The notes under the pieces are model-generated. The model did not search any database. It was not told the origin of the DNA and worked only from the letters and a program-made list of their open reading frames with translations. A stretch of DNA of 64,000 bases, taken from Mameliella sp. CS4. GTDB lineage: Bacteria; Pseudomonadota; Alphaproteobacteria; Rhodobacterales; Rhodobacteraceae. The position numbers and the translations under genes are program-made. Location: assembly GCF_019392335.1 (NCBI RefSeq), contig NZ_JAHXRQ010000008.1, positions 1 through 64,000 of the forward strand. Reading direction: 5' to 3'. The first letter of the stretch is position 1, and the number at the start of each line of letters is the position of its first letter. This document shows, one piece after another, positions 34,676-43,384 of this stretch.

Positions 34676-35442
34676 CTCGACTGACGGGAAAGGTGGCGCT
34701 GGTCACCGGCGGCGCGCGCGGCATTGGCCGCGCGATCTGCCAGGCTTATGCGCGAGAAGGGGCAAGGGTTGCCGTGGCTGATCTGATGGCGGATGAGGCG
34801 CGGGACTGTGCGGCCACTCTGGGCGACAATGGCATGGCGCTGGGCATGGACGTGACGAACCCGGCCTCCATCGCCGAGGGCGTCTCCCGGGTCGAGGCGC
34901 AATGGGGCCGGATCGACGTGCTGGTGAACAATGCCGGCATCTTCAACATGGCCTCTGTCGACCGGATCACGCCCGAGGACTACCGCCGGCAGTTCGACGT
35001 CAACGTCGGCGGCACGATCTTTGCGATCCAGGCCGTTGTGCCGGGGATGAAGGCGCGCGGCGGCGGGGCGATCATCAACTTTTCCTCGCAGGCTGGCCGT
35101 CGGGGAGAGCCGAACATCGCCGTTTATTGTGCCACAAAGGCGGCGGTGATCTCGGTCACGCAGTCGCTGGCGCTGGAACTGGCCGGGGACGGCATCCGGG
35201 TCAATGCCATCGCGCCCGGTGTCATCGACACCCCTATGTGGGAGATCGTCGACGGGCTGTTCGCCGAATACGAGAACAAGCCAAAGGGCCAGAAGAAACG
35301 CGAGGTAGGCGAGGCGGTGCCGCTGGGCCATATGGGTACACCCGACGAGGTCGCCGATCCCTGCGTTTTCCTGGCCTCTGACGAGGCCCGCTACATCACC
35401 GCGCAATGCCTGAACGTCGATGGCGGGAACTGGATGAGCTGA
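34672..35442 (+). CDS. smoS: Sorbitol dehydrogenase, SDR family
   Basis: 256 aa classical short-chain dehydrogenase. NAD-binding TGGARGIG at 12-19, NNAG at 86-89, catalytic S139, Y152-xxx-K156. Expected reaction: D-sorbitol (or galactitol) to D-fructose (or tagatose) with NAD. From memory, close to SmoS of Rhodobacter. Overlaps the ATPase gene (ATGA) and shares one base with the mannitol dehydrogenase start (TGATG), so all are translated from one message. Confidence 0.9.
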   Translation: MTRLTGKVALVTGGARGIGRAICQAYAREGARVAVADLMADEARDCAATLGDNGMALGMDVTNPASIAEGVSRVEAQWGRIDVLVNNAGIFNMASVDRITPEDYRRQFDVNVGGTIFAIQAVVPGMKARGGGAIINFSSQAGRRGEPNIAVYCATKAAVISVTQSLALELAGDGIRVNAIAPGVIDTPMWEIVDGLFAEYENKPKGQKKREVGEAVPLGHMGTPDEVADPCVFLASDEARYITAQCLNVDGGNWMS

Positions 35443-36920
35443 TGACCGGGAGCCTTGTCAAACTGAGCAATGCGACGCTGGCGGAGCTGCCCGAGGCTGT
35501 CTCTGCTCCCGTCTATGACCGTGATGCCCTGACGCCCGGGATTGTGCATATCGGCCTTGGCAACTTTCACCGCGCGCACCAGGCCTGGTACCTGCACCGG
35601 CTGATGCAACAGGGGCTGGCAAGCGACTGGGCCATCGTCGGCGCCGGTGTGCGCCCCTATGACGAGGCGCAGCGGCTGAAGATGGCCGAACAGGACTACC
35701 TGACCACGCTGATCGAGCTGGACCCGAAGGGCAGTTCGGCGGAGGTGGTGGGCTCGATGATCGACTATGTGCCGATTGTCGAGGGCAATGGCCCGCTGAT
35801 CGACCGTATGGCCGACCCGGCGATCCGGATTGTCGCTTTGACGGTGACAGAGGGCGGATATTACCTGGACCCGGCGACCAAGGCGTTTGATCCTGCGCAT
35901 CCCGACATGCGCCATGACGCCGCCAACCTGGATGCCCCGCGCACCGCCTTTGGCGCCATGATCGCCGCGCTCAGGCGCCGTCGCGACAGCGGCGCGGGGC
36001 CGTTCACCTGCCAGAGCTGCGACAACCTTCCCGGCAACGGGATCAAGCTGGAGGAGGTCATTCTTGGGCTCGCCCGGCTGGCCGATCCGGCACTGGCCGA
36101 TTGGATCGCGGCACATTGCAGCTTTCCCAACTCGATGGTGGATTGCATCGTCCCGGCCACCGGCCCGCGCGAACTGGCGCTGGTGCGCGATTTCGGAATC
36201 GACGACGGGGTGCCTGTCACCCATGAGAATTTCCGCCAGTGGGTGATCGAGGATCGCTTTTGCGCCGGACGCCCGCCTTGGGAAGAGGTGGGGGCGACCA
36301 TCTCTGACGATGTGCACGCCTACGAGGCGATGAAGCTGCGCATCCTGAACGGTGGCCACCAGGTCATTGCTGCTCCGGCCGAGATCCTGGGGATCGAAAC
36401 GATCCATGATACGATGGACCATCCGCTGATCCGGGGCCTGTTCCGCAAGGTGGCGTTGGAGGAAATGGCACCGCATGTCCATCCGGTACCGGGTATGACG
36501 CCCCCGGCCTATGTCGACCTGATCGATACGCGGTTTTCCAACCCGAAGATCGCCGACACCGTGCGCCGCGTGGCCTTTGACGGCTCGTCGCGCCATACCG
36601 GGGCCGTCCTGCCGGTGATCCGTGACGCGGTGGCGGCGGGGACACCCTTGGCCGGGCTGGCCTTGTCCCAGGCGCTGTGGGCCAGGATGTGTGCCGGCAC
36701 CCGAGAGGACGGGTCGGAGATCATGCCCAACGACCCGGTCTGGGACGCGCTCGTGCAGGCGGCACGCGCCGCAAAGGACAGGCCACAAGCCTGGCTCGAT
36801 CAGCGTCAGTTCTATGGCGGACTGGCGGATGACCCCGGTTTTGCGGCGGCCTTCGCCGAGGCGCTGCAACGGGTCTGGGCCGACGGGACAGAGGCGGCAA
36901 TAGGCGCCTACCTGGACTGA
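35442..36920 (+). CDS. mtlK: Mannitol 2-dehydrogenase (polyol-specific long-chain dehydrogenase)
   Basis: 492 aa. N-terminal NAD domain (IVHIGLGNFHRAHQAWYLHRL), then the family catalytic run KLRILNGGH with K298, N303 and H306 at the spacing seen in mannitol 2-dehydrogenases. It oxidises D-mannitol to D-fructose, also D-arabitol to xylulose in some members. Last gene of the polyol operon; a terminator lies 79 bp past the stop. A kinase for the fructose product is not in the window. Confidence 0.93.
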   Translation: MTGSLVKLSNATLAELPEAVSAPVYDRDALTPGIVHIGLGNFHRAHQAWYLHRLMQQGLASDWAIVGAGVRPYDEAQRLKMAEQDYLTTLIELDPKGSSAEVVGSMIDYVPIVEGNGPLIDRMADPAIRIVALTVTEGGYYLDPATKAFDPAHPDMRHDAANLDAPRTAFGAMIAALRRRRDSGAGPFTCQSCDNLPGNGIKLEEVILGLARLADPALADWIAAHCSFPNSMVDCIVPATGPRELALVRDFGIDDGVPVTHENFRQWVIEDRFCAGRPPWEEVGATISDDVHAYEAMKLRILNGGHQVIAAPAEILGIETIHDTMDHPLIRGLFRKVALEEMAPHVHPVPGMTPPAYVDLIDTRFSNPKIADTVRRVAFDGSSRHTGAVLPVIRDAVAAGTPLAGLALSQALWARMCAGTREDGSEIMPNDPVWDALVQAARAAKDRPQAWLDQRQFYGGLADDPGFAAAFAEALQRVWADGTEAAIGAYLD

Positions 36921-36998
36921 CGGCCCTGTCCGGGGCGGTGAAAGCAGAAAGATATCAGTTGGTTGTCGGCGCGTGTTGGCGTTGGTTTGCCTCTTGTG

Positions 36999-37031
36999 AC
37001 CCGGTGCTTCTGCGCCGGGTCTCTTCTTTCC
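36999..37031 (+). terminator. Terminator of the polyol operon
   Basis: ACCCGGTGC, TTCT loop, GCGCCGGGT (36999-37020, one G-T pair), then CTCTTCTTTCC. It occupies the first third of the 347-bp gap 36921-37267. The remainder is presumed fliC leader; I see only a poor sigma-28-like GACCGATA near 37166 and no gene. Confidence 0.75.
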
Positions 37032-37267
37032 GGACCCATCAGTCAGGCCGTTTCTCCAATAACATTTCCGGTTTCAGACAAATTCTAGGCAAGCAAGAGG
37101 AGGGTTTTAGCCTTCTGTTCATTCCAAGCGGTGAGGTTGGCGGCGCACCTGAAGCGGTGGCGCAGACCGATACCAAGGCCTGCATCCGTCAGAACGACGT
37201 CAGCAAAGCCGATCGCGGCAAATGAAACCGGCGCCAAAATGCGCTTTCGAACATCAAGGGCAAGAAT

Positions 37268-38599
37268 ATGTCTAGCATCCTGACGAACAATGGCGCGATG
37301 GTCGCGCTGCAAACCCTCAAATCCATCAACTCGAACCTCGCGGACACCCAGTCGGAAATCTCGACGGGCAAACGTGTTGCAACCTCCAAGGACAACTCCG
37401 CCGTCTGGGCCATCTCGAAGGTGATGGAAGCGGACGTAAAGGGCTTCAAGGGGATCTCCGACAGCCTCAACCTTGGCCAGTCCACCGTCGCCGTCGCCCG
37501 CCAGGCCGCGGAAACCACGACCGAGCTGCTGACCGAGATCAAGGCCCGCATCGTTGCCGCCCAGGAAGAGAACGTCGATCGCGACAAGATCCAGACCGAC
37601 ATCGACGCCCTGCGCAACCAGATCGTCGGCGTCGTCGGCGCGGCACAGTTCAACGGTCTGAACCTGCTGTCGAACACCGAGACCACCGCCGGCACAGGGG
37701 CGGTCAACATCCTTGCCTCGCTGGATCGGTCGGGCACCGGCGTGACCGCATCGGACATCACGGTGCAGAAACAGGACCTCGGGCTTGGCGCAGCCTCGAT
37801 CGACGTGGCATCGGCATCCGCCACCGCCGCGGCCTCGGACGAACTGTCAGGTGCGGCCAACACCGCCGCCGTCGCCCTGGCCGGTAACGCAACACAGGCG
37901 ACCACCGCTGCCGTTGTTGGTCAGACCGCAGGTGCAGGCACCGCCACTGTGGCGGCCGGCACCGGTTTCTCGATCGAGATCACAGCGGGTGCCGCCGGTC
38001 TGGCGACCTTCAACACCACCGCAACGGCAGGCGCACAGGAAATCACCTATGTTGCCCGCGACGGTGACACTCAGGCCGATGTGGCCGCCGGTCTTGCCGA
38101 CGCGTTTAACAAGTACGTGACCGACAACTCGGCCATCACCGACGGCCTCGGCATCGGCGCGGCGGTGAATGGCACCAACGCGAACCAGATCGATTTTACC
38201 GGCGCCAACAACACCGGTGACAACTTCTCGGTCCAGGTCCGCAGCTACGCTGTCGGGGACTCCACCATCGGTGGCCGACTCGAAGCCCTGGCCGATATCG
38301 ACGTCACCACCCAGGCCGGTGCCGATGCCGCCCTGCTGGAGGTCGAGACGCTGATCCAGACCGCCATCGACTCGGCCTCGGCCTTCGGCTCTGCCCAGGG
38401 CCGGATCGAAACTCAGGCGGATTTCGTGTCCCAGCTGACCGATGCGCTGAAATCCGGCATCGGCGCGCTGGTCGATGCGGACATGGAAGAGGCCTCGGCC
38501 CGCCTGCAGGCGCTGCAGGTCCAGCAACAGCTGGGTGTCCAGGCGCTGTCCATCGCCAACCAGGCGCCGCAGTCGCTGCTGTCGCTGTTCCAGGGTTAA
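37268..38599 (+). CDS. fliC: Flagellin
   Basis: 443 aa. Conserved N-terminal D0/D1 helices (MSSILTNNGAMVALQTLKSI, ISTGKRVATSKDNSAVWAIS, AAQFNGLNLLS) and C-terminal helices (EASARLQALQVQQQLGVQAL, ending NQAPQSLLSLFQG). The centre (about 150-360) is a Thr/Ala/Gly-rich variable domain with a hyper-variable surface role. Exported by the flagellar type III system, no signal peptide. No flaF, flbT or other flagellar gene is adjacent. AGGG lies 9-12 bases before ATG 37268. Confidence 0.95.
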   Translation: MSSILTNNGAMVALQTLKSINSNLADTQSEISTGKRVATSKDNSAVWAISKVMEADVKGFKGISDSLNLGQSTVAVARQAAETTTELLTEIKARIVAAQEENVDRDKIQTDIDALRNQIVGVVGAAQFNGLNLLSNTETTAGTGAVNILASLDRSGTGVTASDITVQKQDLGLGAASIDVASASATAAASDELSGAANTAAVALAGNATQATTAAVVGQTAGAGTATVAAGTGFSIEITAGAAGLATFNTTATAGAQEITYVARDGDTQADVAAGLADAFNKYVTDNSAITDGLGIGAAVNGTNANQIDFTGANNTGDNFSVQVRSYAVGDSTIGGRLEALADIDVTTQAGADAALLEVETLIQTAIDSASAFGSAQGRIETQADFVSQLTDALKSGIGALVDADMEEASARLQALQVQQQLGVQALSIANQAPQSLLSLFQG

Positions 38600-38643
38600 C
38601 CCCTATCCAGGGCCCGCCGGGGTCGTGGAACGTTTTGTTCTCG

Positions 38644-38672
38644 AAGGGGCGGTGCGCATGCGCCGCCCCTTT
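38644..38672 (+). terminator. Terminator of fliC
   Basis: AAGGGGCGG (38644-38652) and CCGCCCCTT (38663-38671) form a 9-bp stem with loop TGCGCATGCG, followed by a short T-run. It lies 45 bp past the flagellin stop. Confidence 0.8.
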
Positions 38673-38785
38673 GCCTTGTCGGGTGAATGCCCGGAGTTGC
38701 TTAAAAATTAAGCGGTATGCCGGGGCGGCAGGCATCCGGGCGCGCGCGCGCTTGCCCCGCGTCGCGCCAGTCGTGAAAAGACCTC

Positions 38786-39370
38786 ATGTCGGATCGGATC
38801 ACCATCGTCGTTGTCGAAGAAGACCGCGAGCGCGCGATCTCGATCGTCGATGCTCTGCGGGCCTCGGGCCCTTACGACGTTCATGTCATCGGCAATGCGT
38901 CCAGCCTGGCGCGCCGGATCGGGGCGCTGGCACCGGATGTCGTGCTGATCGACATCGACAATCCCACCCGCGACATGCTGGAGGAACTGACGCTGGCCTC
39001 CGGCCCGCTGGAACGCCCTGTCGCCATGTTCGTCTCAGGCGCGGCAAGCGGCCTGGCGCGCGAGGCGGTGGAGGCGGGCCTGTCCGCCTATGTCGTCGAC
39101 GGGATGCAGCCGGACCGGCTCAAACCCGTGCTGGACGCGGCCATCGCGCGTTTCCAGATGATGCGCCAGATGCGCCGCGAACTGGCCGAGACTCGCCGCG
39201 CGCTGGAGGAACGCAAGGTCATCGACCGCGCCAAGGGCCTCTTGATGAAGGCACGCGGCATCGAGGAGGAAGAGGCCTACGCCCTATTGCGCAAGGCAGC
39301 GATGGATCAGGGGCGCCGCGTGGCCGATGTGGCCGAGGCTCTGGTCACGGCATCGGGGCTCTTGTCATGA
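38786..39370 (+). CDS. nasT: NasT, ANTAR-domain antiterminator
   Basis: 194 aa. Residues 1-125 form a receiver-like domain (ITIVVVEEDRER, D56 at the acceptor position in VVLIDIDNP). Residues about 130-190 are an ANTAR RNA-binding domain (ALEERKVIDRAKGLLMKARG, then EEAYALLRKAAMDQGRRVAD). NasT binds two-hairpin leaders and prevents termination. It overlaps nasS by ATGA, and a matching leader lies before nrtA (40540-40819). In known systems NasS holds NasT until nitrate or nitrite binds NasS. Confidence 0.92.
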   Translation: MSDRITIVVVEEDRERAISIVDALRASGPYDVHVIGNASSLARRIGALAPDVVLIDIDNPTRDMLEELTLASGPLERPVAMFVSGAASGLAREAVEAGLSAYVVDGMQPDRLKPVLDAAIARFQMMRQMRRELAETRRALEERKVIDRAKGLLMKARGIEEEEAYALLRKAAMDQGRRVADVAEALVTASGLLS

Positions 39371-40539
39371 AGATGGTCAAACTGCCCGTTGCCTTTGTTC
39401 CGCTGGTGGACGCGGCGCCGCTGATCGTGGCCGAGGAGATGGGCTTTGCCCGCGAAGAGGGGATCGCGCTGGACCTGGTCGCCGCGCCCTCGTGGTCCTC
39501 GGTGCGGGACATGCTGGCCTTTGGCCGCGTGGATGCGGCGCAGTTGCTGTCCCCCGTGCCCGTCGCGATGGCGCTGGGGCTGGGCGGGGTGACACAGCCT
39601 GTTTCGGCGGTCTCAGTCCTGTCGGTGAACGGCAACGTGATCGGCGTCAGCCGCGCGCTGGAGGATCGGTTGCGGGCCACGGGCTATGGGTTCGATTTCC
39701 ATGACGCGGCGGGCGCGGCCCGGGCGCTGGCGTCAGTCGCCGACCGACCGCTGGTCTTTGGCGTCCCCTTTCCCTTTTCCATGCATGTAGAACTGCTGCA
39801 CTACTGGCTGGAAAGCTCCGACCTGGCGCAAAAGGGGTTCGAGGTGCGCACCGTGCCGCCGCCGTTGATGGTGCGCGCCCTGGCCGAAGGCGATGTGGAT
39901 GCCTTTTGCGTGGGTGAACCCTGGGGATCGGCGGCGGTCGAGGCCGGGGCAGGGGCGCTCTTGCTGCCGGGCAAGGCTGTCTGGTCCTTCGCACCGGAAA
40001 AGGTTCTGGCGGTGCGCACCGACTGGGCCGAAACCGAACCGCACCTGTTGGGCAAGCTGATGCGCGCGGTCTGGCGGGCGGGCCGCTGGCTGGATGCGCC
40101 GGGGCACCGGACCTCGGCGGCCGAGATCCTGGCGCAGAAACCCTATCTCGACCTGCCGTCCGAGGTGGTCGACCGCGCACTGACCGGGCGCCTGACGATC
40201 TCGGGCCATGCCGAACAGCGCCTTGTCGATGGCTTTGTCGCCTTTCACGAGGGCGCGGCCAACTTTCCCTGGCGCAGCCAGGCCAAGTGGATCGCGCACC
40301 GTCTTGCCGCCCGCCTGGGCCTGGACGAGGCCGAGGCCCGGGCGCGCGCCGCAGAGGTTTTTCGCAGCGACATCTACCGGGCGCAGATGGCCATGACGGG
40401 TGCGGACCTGCCCGGAGCCTCGGAAAAGCTCGAAGGCGCGATTCGAGAAGAGACCGCCGTCGCATCGAAGAAAGGTGGGCTGCTGCTGCCGCCGGACGCG
40501 TTCTTTGATGGGCGCATTTTTGATCCGGAGAAGCATTGA
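39367..40539 (+). CDS. nasS: NasS, cytoplasmic nitrate/nitrite sensor
   Basis: 390 aa. Same fold as the binding protein NrtA (KLPVAFVPLVDAAPLIVAEE, LLHYWLESSDL, VDAFCVGEPWGSAAVEAG) but with no signal peptide, which marks it as the cytosolic sensor. In the absence of nitrate it should sequester NasT. The start ATG 39367 overlaps the nasT stop. The leader terminator region follows its stop, separating the regulatory pair from the structural genes. Confidence 0.9.
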   Translation: MKMVKLPVAFVPLVDAAPLIVAEEMGFAREEGIALDLVAAPSWSSVRDMLAFGRVDAAQLLSPVPVAMALGLGGVTQPVSAVSVLSVNGNVIGVSRALEDRLRATGYGFDFHDAAGAARALASVADRPLVFGVPFPFSMHVELLHYWLESSDLAQKGFEVRTVPPPLMVRALAEGDVDAFCVGEPWGSAAVEAGAGALLLPGKAVWSFAPEKVLAVRTDWAETEPHLLGKLMRAVWRAGRWLDAPGHRTSAAEILAQKPYLDLPSEVVDRALTGRLTISGHAEQRLVDGFVAFHEGAANFPWRSQAKWIAHRLAARLGLDEAEARARAAEVFRSDIYRAQMAMTGADLPGASEKLEGAIREETAVASKKGGLLLPPDAFFDGRIFDPEKH

Positions 40540-40620
40540 TGCCCAATAATGCGGCACTGCAGCGTGCGATCCCGCCGGTTTTCGCGGTCTTGCGCTGCGC
40601 TGCGGCAGAAAACCATTGCC

Positions 40621-40675
40621 TGGGGACCTCTGCCTGACGCAGGATCACCCCATCGACGTGCAATGGCGTACGTCG
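40621..40675 (+). promoter_or_regulatory. ANTAR-type hairpins in the nrtA leader (NasT target)
   Basis: Hairpin 40654-40675: CGACGTGC, loop AATGGC, GTACGTCG (8 bp with one G-U). The six-base loop has A at position 1 and G at position 4, the ANTAR recognition pattern. Just upstream, 40621-40652 can form TGGGG/CCCCA with an inner CTGC/GCAG stem, though its apical loop as I draw it is five bases. Downstream, CGG-GATTAT-CCG is an alternative second hairpin. The set precedes a terminator, as expected for NasT control. Confidence 0.6.
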
Positions 40676-40714
40676 CGCGAAATATCTCCCATAGACCGGG
40701 ATTATCCGAGCAAC

Positions 40715-40769
40715 GCCGCTCACACTTTGTCCTCCTCCCGGACAAAGCGTGTTTGCGGCTTTTTGTTTT
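40715..40769 (+). terminator. Leader terminator before nrtA (attenuator)
   Basis: Outer arms GCCGC/GCGGC (40715-40719, 40755-40759) and inner arms CTTTGTCC/GGACAAAG (40725-40732, 40740-40747), followed by TTTTTGTTTT. It stands 51 bp before nrtA, so it must be read through for the nitrate genes to be expressed. This is the expected target of NasT antitermination. Confidence 0.8.
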
Positions 40770-40819
40770 GCCCGGAGTTTCGTGAAGGACCCGGGCCCTT
40801 GAAAAAAGGAACCGACCTC

Positions 40820-42184
40820 ATGAAGTCTTTCCTCCTCGGCCTTGCGGCCACCACCGCCCTTGTCAGCCCCGCTCTTGCGCAGATGCTGGATCTCGAAAAG
40901 GACGAACTGACCTTCGGCTTTATCAAGCTGACCGACATGGCCCCGCTCGCCGTGGCCTATGAGCAGGGTTATTTCCTTGACGAGGGCCTGTTCGTGACGC
41001 TCGAGGCGCAGGCCAATTGGAAGGTCCTGCTGGACGGCGTGATTGGCGGGCAGCTGGACGGCGCGCACATGCTGGCCGGTCAGCCGCTGGCCGCGACCAT
41101 CGGGTTCGGCACCGAGGCGCATATCATCACGCCGTTTTCGATGGATCTGAACGGCAACGGCATCACTGTCTCGAACGAGATCTGGGACCAGATGAAGCCG
41201 AACATTCCGCATGAAGACGGCAAGCCCGTCCATCCGATTTCCGCCGAGGCGCTGGCCCCGGTGGTCGAGAAGTACAAGTCCGAGGGCAAGCCCTTCAACA
41301 TGGGCATGGTCTTCCCCGTCTCCACCCACAATTACGAGCTGCGCTACTGGCTGGCCGCCGGCGGGCTGCACCCGGGCTATTACAGCCCCGAGAACATCAC
41401 CGGCCAGATCGGCGCCGACGTCCTGCTGTCGGTGACGCCGCCGCCGCAAATGCCCGCCACGCTGGAGGCCGGGACGATCTATGGCTACTGCGTCGGTGAG
41501 CCGTGGAACCAGCAGGCGGTGTTCAAGGGCATCGGCGTTCCGGTCATCACCGACTATGAGCTGTGGAAGAACAATCCCGAAAAGGTCTTTGGCATCACCG
41601 CCGAGTTCGCCGAGGAATATCCGAACACCACGCTGGCCGTGACCAAGGCGCTGATCCGCGCGGCCATGTGGCTGGACGAGAACGACAACGCCAACCGTCC
41701 CGACGCGGTCGAGATCCTGTCGCGGCCCGAATATGTCGGTGCGGATTACGACGTGATCGCTGCCTCGATGACCGGCACATTCGAGTATGAGAAGGGCGAC
41801 AAGCGCGAGGTTCCCGATTTCAACGTCTTCTTCCGTTACAACGCCACCTATCCCTTCTACTCGGACGCCGTCTGGTACCTGACCCAGATGCGCCGCTGGG
41901 GCCAGATCGCCGAGGCCAAGCCGGACAGCTGGTACGACGAGGTGGCCAAATCGGTGTATCGCCCGGACATCTACCTGGAAGCCGCGCGCATTCTGGTGGA
42001 CGAGGGCCTGGCGGATGAGGCCGATTTCCCCTGGGACAGCGATGGGTACAAGGCGCCGACCCCGGCGGGCGATATCATTGACGGCATTCCCTACGACGGC
42101 CGCACGCCCAATGCCTATCTCGACAGCCTGCCCATCGGTCTGAAATCCGAGCAGACTGTCGTCGGCACCGAGGTCAAGGGCTGA
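40820..42184 (+). CDS. nrtA: Nitrate ABC transporter substrate-binding protein
   Basis: 454 aa from ATG 40820. Signal peptide [20 protein letters not shown], then [20 protein letters not shown]. CmpA/NrtA family: [50 protein letters not shown] and a long C-terminal lobe. It captures nitrate (possibly nitrite) in the periplasm. The frame is open upstream to 40616 but that crosses the attenuator and is not coding. A 117-bp gap with two hairpins separates it from nrtB. Confidence 0.92.
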   Translation: MKSFLLGLAATTALVSPALAQMLDLEKDELTFGFIKLTDMAPLAVAYEQGYFLDEGLFVTLEAQANWKVLLDGVIGGQLDGAHMLAGQPLAATIGFGTEAHIITPFSMDLNGNGITVSNEIWDQMKPNIPHEDGKPVHPISAEALAPVVEKYKSEGKPFNMGMVFPVSTHNYELRYWLAAGGLHPGYYSPENITGQIGADVLLSVTPPPQMPATLEAGTIYGYCVGEPWNQQAVFKGIGVPVITDYELWKNNPEKVFGITAEFAEEYPNTTLAVTKALIRAAMWLDENDNANRPDAVEILSRPEYVGADYDVIAASMTGTFEYEKGDKREVPDFNVFFRYNATYPFYSDAVWYLTQMRRWGQIAEAKPDSWYDEVAKSVYRPDIYLEAARILVDEGLADEADFPWDSDGYKAPTPAGDIIDGIPYDGRTPNAYLDSLPIGLKSEQTVVGTEVKG

Positions 42185-42203
42185 CACCGGCCCGGACGCC
42201 GAG

Positions 42204-42224
42204 GCCCCGGATCAGGTCCGGGGC
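42204..42224. repeat. 21-bp palindromic repeat, copy 1
   Basis: GCCCCGGA, TCAGG, TCCGGGGC. An exact inverted-orientation copy lies at 52833-52853. Here it falls between nrtA and nrtB, where a second stem CCCCGGG/CCCGGGG also follows. Probably a dispersed palindromic element acting as a 3' stabiliser. Confidence 0.7.
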
Positions 42225-42301
42225 GCGTTTCACTCCCTGTATCGCGCGCCCCGGGCACCGCCCCGGGGCCTCTCCCTCCCTCCGCACGAGGACCGCAAGA
42301 C

Positions 42302-43384
42302 ATGACGACAGTCGATCCGAATTTCTCTGACAACGCCGCCCGCGAAGCCCGCCGCGCCCGGCTCTTCACCCGCATCAACGCCGCCGACAAGTGGTTCCAG
42401 GTACTGGGGCTGAGTTGGCTCACCCCGGCGCTCAAGGCCGCCGCAGGTGACAACCCCAGGGCCCAGATGAAAGACCTCTGGCGCCTTCTGGGCGTGCCCT
42501 TGCTGGCCATCGCCGGTTTCCTGCTGCTCTGGGGCACGCTGGCGCCGCAGGTGCAAACCAGCCTCGGCGCCGTGCCTGGCCCGGCCGCCGTCTGGGAAGA
42601 GGCGGTGAACCTGCACGCCGATGCCGAGGCCAAGGCCGCCAAGCGCGAAAAGTTCGAGGCGATGGTGGCCAAGCGCAATCAGAAGTTCATCGACGCGGGC
42701 CAGCCCGACAAGGTCAAGGACATCGCCTATACCGGCGCGCCCAGCTACTACGAGCAGATCTGGACCTCGATCAAGACGGTCTTCTTCGGCTTTTTCGTCG
42801 GCACGGTCATCGCCATTCCGCTGGGTATCATGGCGGGGTTGTCGCCCACTGCGAACGCCGCGCTGAACCCGCTGATCCAGATCTTCAAGCCGGTCTCGCC
42901 GCTGGCCTGGCTGCCCATCGTCACGATGATCGTCTCGGCCATCTACGCCACCAATGACGGGCTGTTCGCCAAGTCGTTTCTGATCTCGGCCATCACGGTG
43001 ACGCTCTGCTCGATCTGGCCGACGATCATCAACACCGCCCTGGGCGTGGCGAGCATCGACAAGGACCTGGTCAATGTCTCCAAGGTTTTGAAGATGAACA
43101 CCTGGACCAAGATCACCAAGCTGGTGCTGCCCTCGGCCCTGCCGCTGATCTTCACCGGTCTGCGCCTGAGCCTCGGTGTCGGCTGGATGGTCCTGATCGC
43201 GGCGGAAATGCTCGCGCAGAACCCTGGCCTGGGCAAATTCGTCTGGGACGAGTTCCAGAACGGCTCCAGCCAGTCGCTGGCCAAGATCATGGTGGCGGTC
43301 TTCACCATCGGGATCATCGGCTTTCTGCTGGATCGCGTGATGTACGCCCTGCAGTCCCTTTTCACCTTCTCGAACCAGCGGTGA
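42302..43384 (+). CDS. nrtB: Nitrate ABC transporter permease
   Basis: 360 aa. A long N-terminal section with one helix ([18 protein letters not shown]), then a SsuC/NrtB-type permease core ([60 protein letters not shown]). Inner membrane. The ATPase gene starts with GTGA overlapping its stop codon. Confidence 0.9.
   Translation: MTTVDPNFSDNAAREARRARLFTRINAADKWFQVLGLSWLTPALKAAAGDNPRAQMKDLWRLLGVPLLAIAGFLLLWGTLAPQVQTSLGAVPGPAAVWEEAVNLHADAEAKAAKREKFEAMVAKRNQKFIDAGQPDKVKDIAYTGAPSYYEQIWTSIKTVFFGFFVGTVIAIPLGIMAGLSPTANAALNPLIQIFKPVSPLAWLPIVTMIVSAIYATNDGLFAKSFLISAITVTLCSIWPTIINTALGVASIDKDLVNVSKVLKMNTWTKITKLVLPSALPLIFTGLRLSLGVGWMVLIAAEMLAQNPGLGKFVWDEFQNGSSQSLAKIMVAVFTIGIIGFLLDRVMYALQSLFTFSNQR

Noticed and set aside
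37150..37175. Sigma-28-like promoter for fliC
   Set aside because: Only GACCGATA near 37166 resembles the -10 element; no matching -35 at the right distance.
38635..39366. Long N-terminal extension of nasS into nasT
   Set aside because: It is the wrong frame of nasT, Arg-rich, and would destroy the ATGA coupling.
40553..40567. Sigma-54-like GGCAC...TGC upstream of nrtA
   Set aside because: The GG-to-GC spacing is 11 bases, not 10, and the -12 block lacks TTGC.
39647..42187. 846-codon ORF on the minus strand opposite nasS and nrtA
   Set aside because: Antisense shadow of high-GC coding sequence; composition rich in Arg/His/Gly/Pro and no domain. The same holds for 11656-13989 and 31675-33621.
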